Below, piece after piece: positions 5,585 to 6,689 of a stretch of 6,689 nucleotides of DNA. How positions within the stretch are numbered: the stretch's first letter is position 1; each line of letters opens with the position of its first letter. The DNA comes from Thermoplasmata archaeon. Its GTDB lineage: Archaea > Thermoplasmatota > Thermoplasmata > Thermoplasmatales > Thermoplasmataceae. A program made the position numbers and the translations under genes. Under the pieces are notes generated by a model. The model was not told the origin of the DNA. It ran no database searches and saw only the letters and a list, made by a program, of their open reading frames with translations. The stretch is taken from the NCBI GenBank assembly GCA_021833045.1, contig JAKBGP010000116.1:1-6689 (forward strand). Reading direction: 5' to 3'.

Positions 5585-6511
5585 TTAATGGTGTTTTGGC
5601 GTACTCTTTAGATAATATTTGATGTGTGAAAGAAAATTGTTCACTCTTGCATTTGACCCATTGTAACTATCTAGGAAATATATGTATGCTGTGGAGTTTG
5701 AGGCAAGACTGACCTTTCCTATCATTCCACTCTCAACATACTTGTTTGCCTGCACAGAGGTGGAGATTGAAATCCCCAAACCTTCAGATACGGCATTTAT
5801 GACAGAATATGAATTGTCAAATTCGTAAATTGGGTTCAGATCTTTTTCAGAGAGATTTTCATCCTCAAGCACCTTTTTTATCTCCGCCTGAACACCGGAA
5901 GTTTGTTTTCTTGAAATGTATGGGTTTCCTATAATTTCACGAACTGTTATGGTGTTCTTACTAAGGATGGGGTGGTCAAGAGGAGCTATTACCACAAGCT
6001 CGATAGGCATTAGTCTGACAATCTTGACTTTCTCTAATTCCTCTTTTAATTCCGGAAAATTGAGGCTGATCACGAATCCAATGTCCGATGTCTTGTTTAT
6101 GACACTAAGGATTGTGTCGGAGGAACTCTTAATCTCAACCTTTATTTCAGTACTTGGGAACTTGTCTTCAAAACTCTTGATAGCCGATGGAAGCAGGTAA
6201 ATTGCAGCGATCTCACCAGTTGAAACAATAATTTCCGAATTCTTGGATTCTATTTGCTCATGCCCTCTCATCCGATCCAGTGTCGAAAGAAAACTTGAGG
6301 TTTCACGGTATAATTCATCAGAGAATTCAGTTGTTGAAACTGATTTGTCCCTGTGCCTTATGAAAAGATCCTTATTAAAAAACTTCTCAAGTTCCCTTAT
6401 TCGATAGCTTACCGTAGCCTCAGAAATTTCAAGGTTTTCGGCTGTTTTGGAAAAACTGAGTGTTTTGAAAAGATCTACGAATGTTTGAAGGTAATCTATT
6501 GAAACAGCCAT
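5585..6511 (-). CDS. LysR-family transcriptional regulator
   Basis: Numbered from the ATG at 6511 (308 residues, a standard LysR length), the protein has an N-terminal winged helix-turn-helix at about 5-62 with recognition helix SEATVSYRIRELEKFF (30-45), a linker helix at about 61-82, and a two-lobed effector-binding domain from about 92 to 295. Likely effector contacts are the ISRKQTSG loop (199-206) and the VSEGLGIS turn (241-248). An in-frame ATG at 6538 would add nine residues (MWCRLSVNQ), but LysR proteins normally begin a few residues before the first helix, so 6511 is preferred. LysR regulators bind small, often acidic pathway metabolites, which fits control of the neighbouring catabolic genes. 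However, the gene is convergent with them, not divergent as is usual, so the target is uncertain. LysR proteins are common in bacteria and less so in archaea, which makes bacterial ancestry possible. Confidence 0.9.
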   Translation of the reverse strand: MAVSIDYLQTFVDLFKTLSFSKTAENLEISEATVSYRIRELEKFFNKDLFIRHRDKSVSTTEFSDELYRETSSFLSTLDRMRGHEQIESKNSEIIVSTGEIAAIYLLPSAIKSFEDKFPSTEIKVEIKSSSDTILSVINKTSDIGFVISLNFPELKEELEKVKIVRLMPIELVVIAPLDHPILSKNTITVREIIGNPYISRKQTSGVQAEIKKVLEDENLSEKDLNPIYEFDNSYSVINAVSEGLGISISTSVQANKYVESGMIGKVSLASNSTAYIYFLDSYNGSNARVNNFLSHIKYYLKSTPKHH

Positions 6512-6539
6512 CTGATTAACACTTAACCTACACCACATT

Positions 6540-6566
6540 ATTTTATTTGTTTAATTATACATTGCG
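6540..6566 (-). promoter_or_regulatory. Candidate promoter of the LysR gene
   Basis: On the minus strand TATAATTA (complement of 6552-6559) would place a transcription start near 6530, leaving a leader of about 18 bases before the ATG at 6511 and excluding the ATG at 6538. A closer A/T-rich string (complement of about 6539-6547) could instead give a leaderless message. Between them and the ATG lies an imperfect dyad GATTAA-CAC-TTAACC (6514-6528), where an autoregulatory site could sit. All of this is read by eye. Confidence 0.35.
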
Positions 6567-6644
6567 TTATTAACAGTATCTCCGAAGGTAATTATCCCCA
6601 GTAGGCAATAGAATTGTCTTTCCTCAATCTGGAACAGGGTTCTC

Positions 6645-6660
6645 CGCAAGTTTTAATATA
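6645..6660 (+). promoter_or_regulatory. Promoter of a gene starting at the right edge
   Basis: CGCAAG followed by TTTTAATATA (6651-6660) reads as BRE plus TATA, centred about 25 bases before an ATG at 6681. That ATG opens a frame (Met-Ile-Arg) running off the window. The spacing fits a leaderless transcript, so a plus-strand gene divergent from the LysR gene probably begins here. Its product cannot be judged from three codons. Confidence 0.45.
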
Positions 6661-6679
6661 GGATATGAATTGTATATCC
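6661..6679. promoter_or_regulatory. Operator-like inverted repeat downstream of the TATA element
   Basis: GGATAT (6661-6666) and ATATCC (6674-6679) are perfect reverse complements around a 7-base spacer. They sit between the putative TATA element and the ATG at 6681, a position where a bound repressor would block polymerase recruitment. The arms differ from those of the 3612-3639 repeat, so a different regulator would be expected. Confidence 0.4.
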
Positions 6680-6689
6680 GATGATTAGA

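Noticed and set aside
1..6689. CRISPR array, tRNA, rRNA, toxin-antitoxin or phage-defence system
   Set aside because: No regularly spaced direct repeats, no tRNA-like or rRNA-like sequence, and no nuclease or toxin motifs were seen; all intact genes are metabolic, transport or regulatory.

Overview
The window looks like a chromosomal segment of an archaeon, most likely an acidophilic, heterotrophic Thermoplasmatales-type organism. This placement is inference. The visible support is moderate A+T content, heavy use of AGG/AGA for arginine and ATA for isoleucine, purine-rich BRE plus TATA-like promoters placed about 25-27 bases before start codons (the spacing of leaderless archaeal transcripts), and no bacterial -35/-10 promoters. 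No rRNA, tRNA or other species marker is present.

Layout. Positions 1-396 hold no intact gene, only the decayed 3' end of a DDE transposase at about 111-340 (catalytic Glu changed to Gly, then a frameshift). A tightly coupled minus-strand operon fills 3580 down to 397: a 12-helix MFS transporter, an NAD-type beta-decarboxylating dehydrogenase of the isocitrate/isopropylmalate family, and a cyclase-family (kynurenine formamidase-like) metal hydrolase. Each junction is a 4-base ATGA overlap. A plus-strand operon diverges from it: a mandelate racemase-subgroup enolase-superfamily enzyme (3671-4840) and a metallo-beta-lactamase-fold hydrolase (4840-5583), joined by a TAATG overlap. A LysR-type regulator (6511-5585, minus strand) converges on the second operon with one base between the two stop codons. 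At the right edge a promoter with an operator-like inverted repeat leads to an ATG at 6681, probably the start of a gene outside the window.

How it may work. The two divergent operons share a 28-bp perfect inverted repeat (3612-3639). The repeat's outer edges abut the TATA elements of both promoters, and both start codons lie exactly 45.5 bases from its centre, which also argues that the enolase-superfamily gene starts at 3671 and not 3650. Importer, acid dehydratase/racemase, oxidative decarboxylase, two metal hydrolases and an effector-type regulator together read as a catabolic island for an organic acid, sugar acid or lactone. The substrate cannot be read from the sequence: the dehydrogenase lacks the usual substrate-loop signatures, and the enolase-superfamily protein carries the His/Asp dyad of acid dehydratases/racemases, not muconate cycloisomerase chemistry. 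The cluster as a pathway of unknown substrate is the most interesting aspect of the window.
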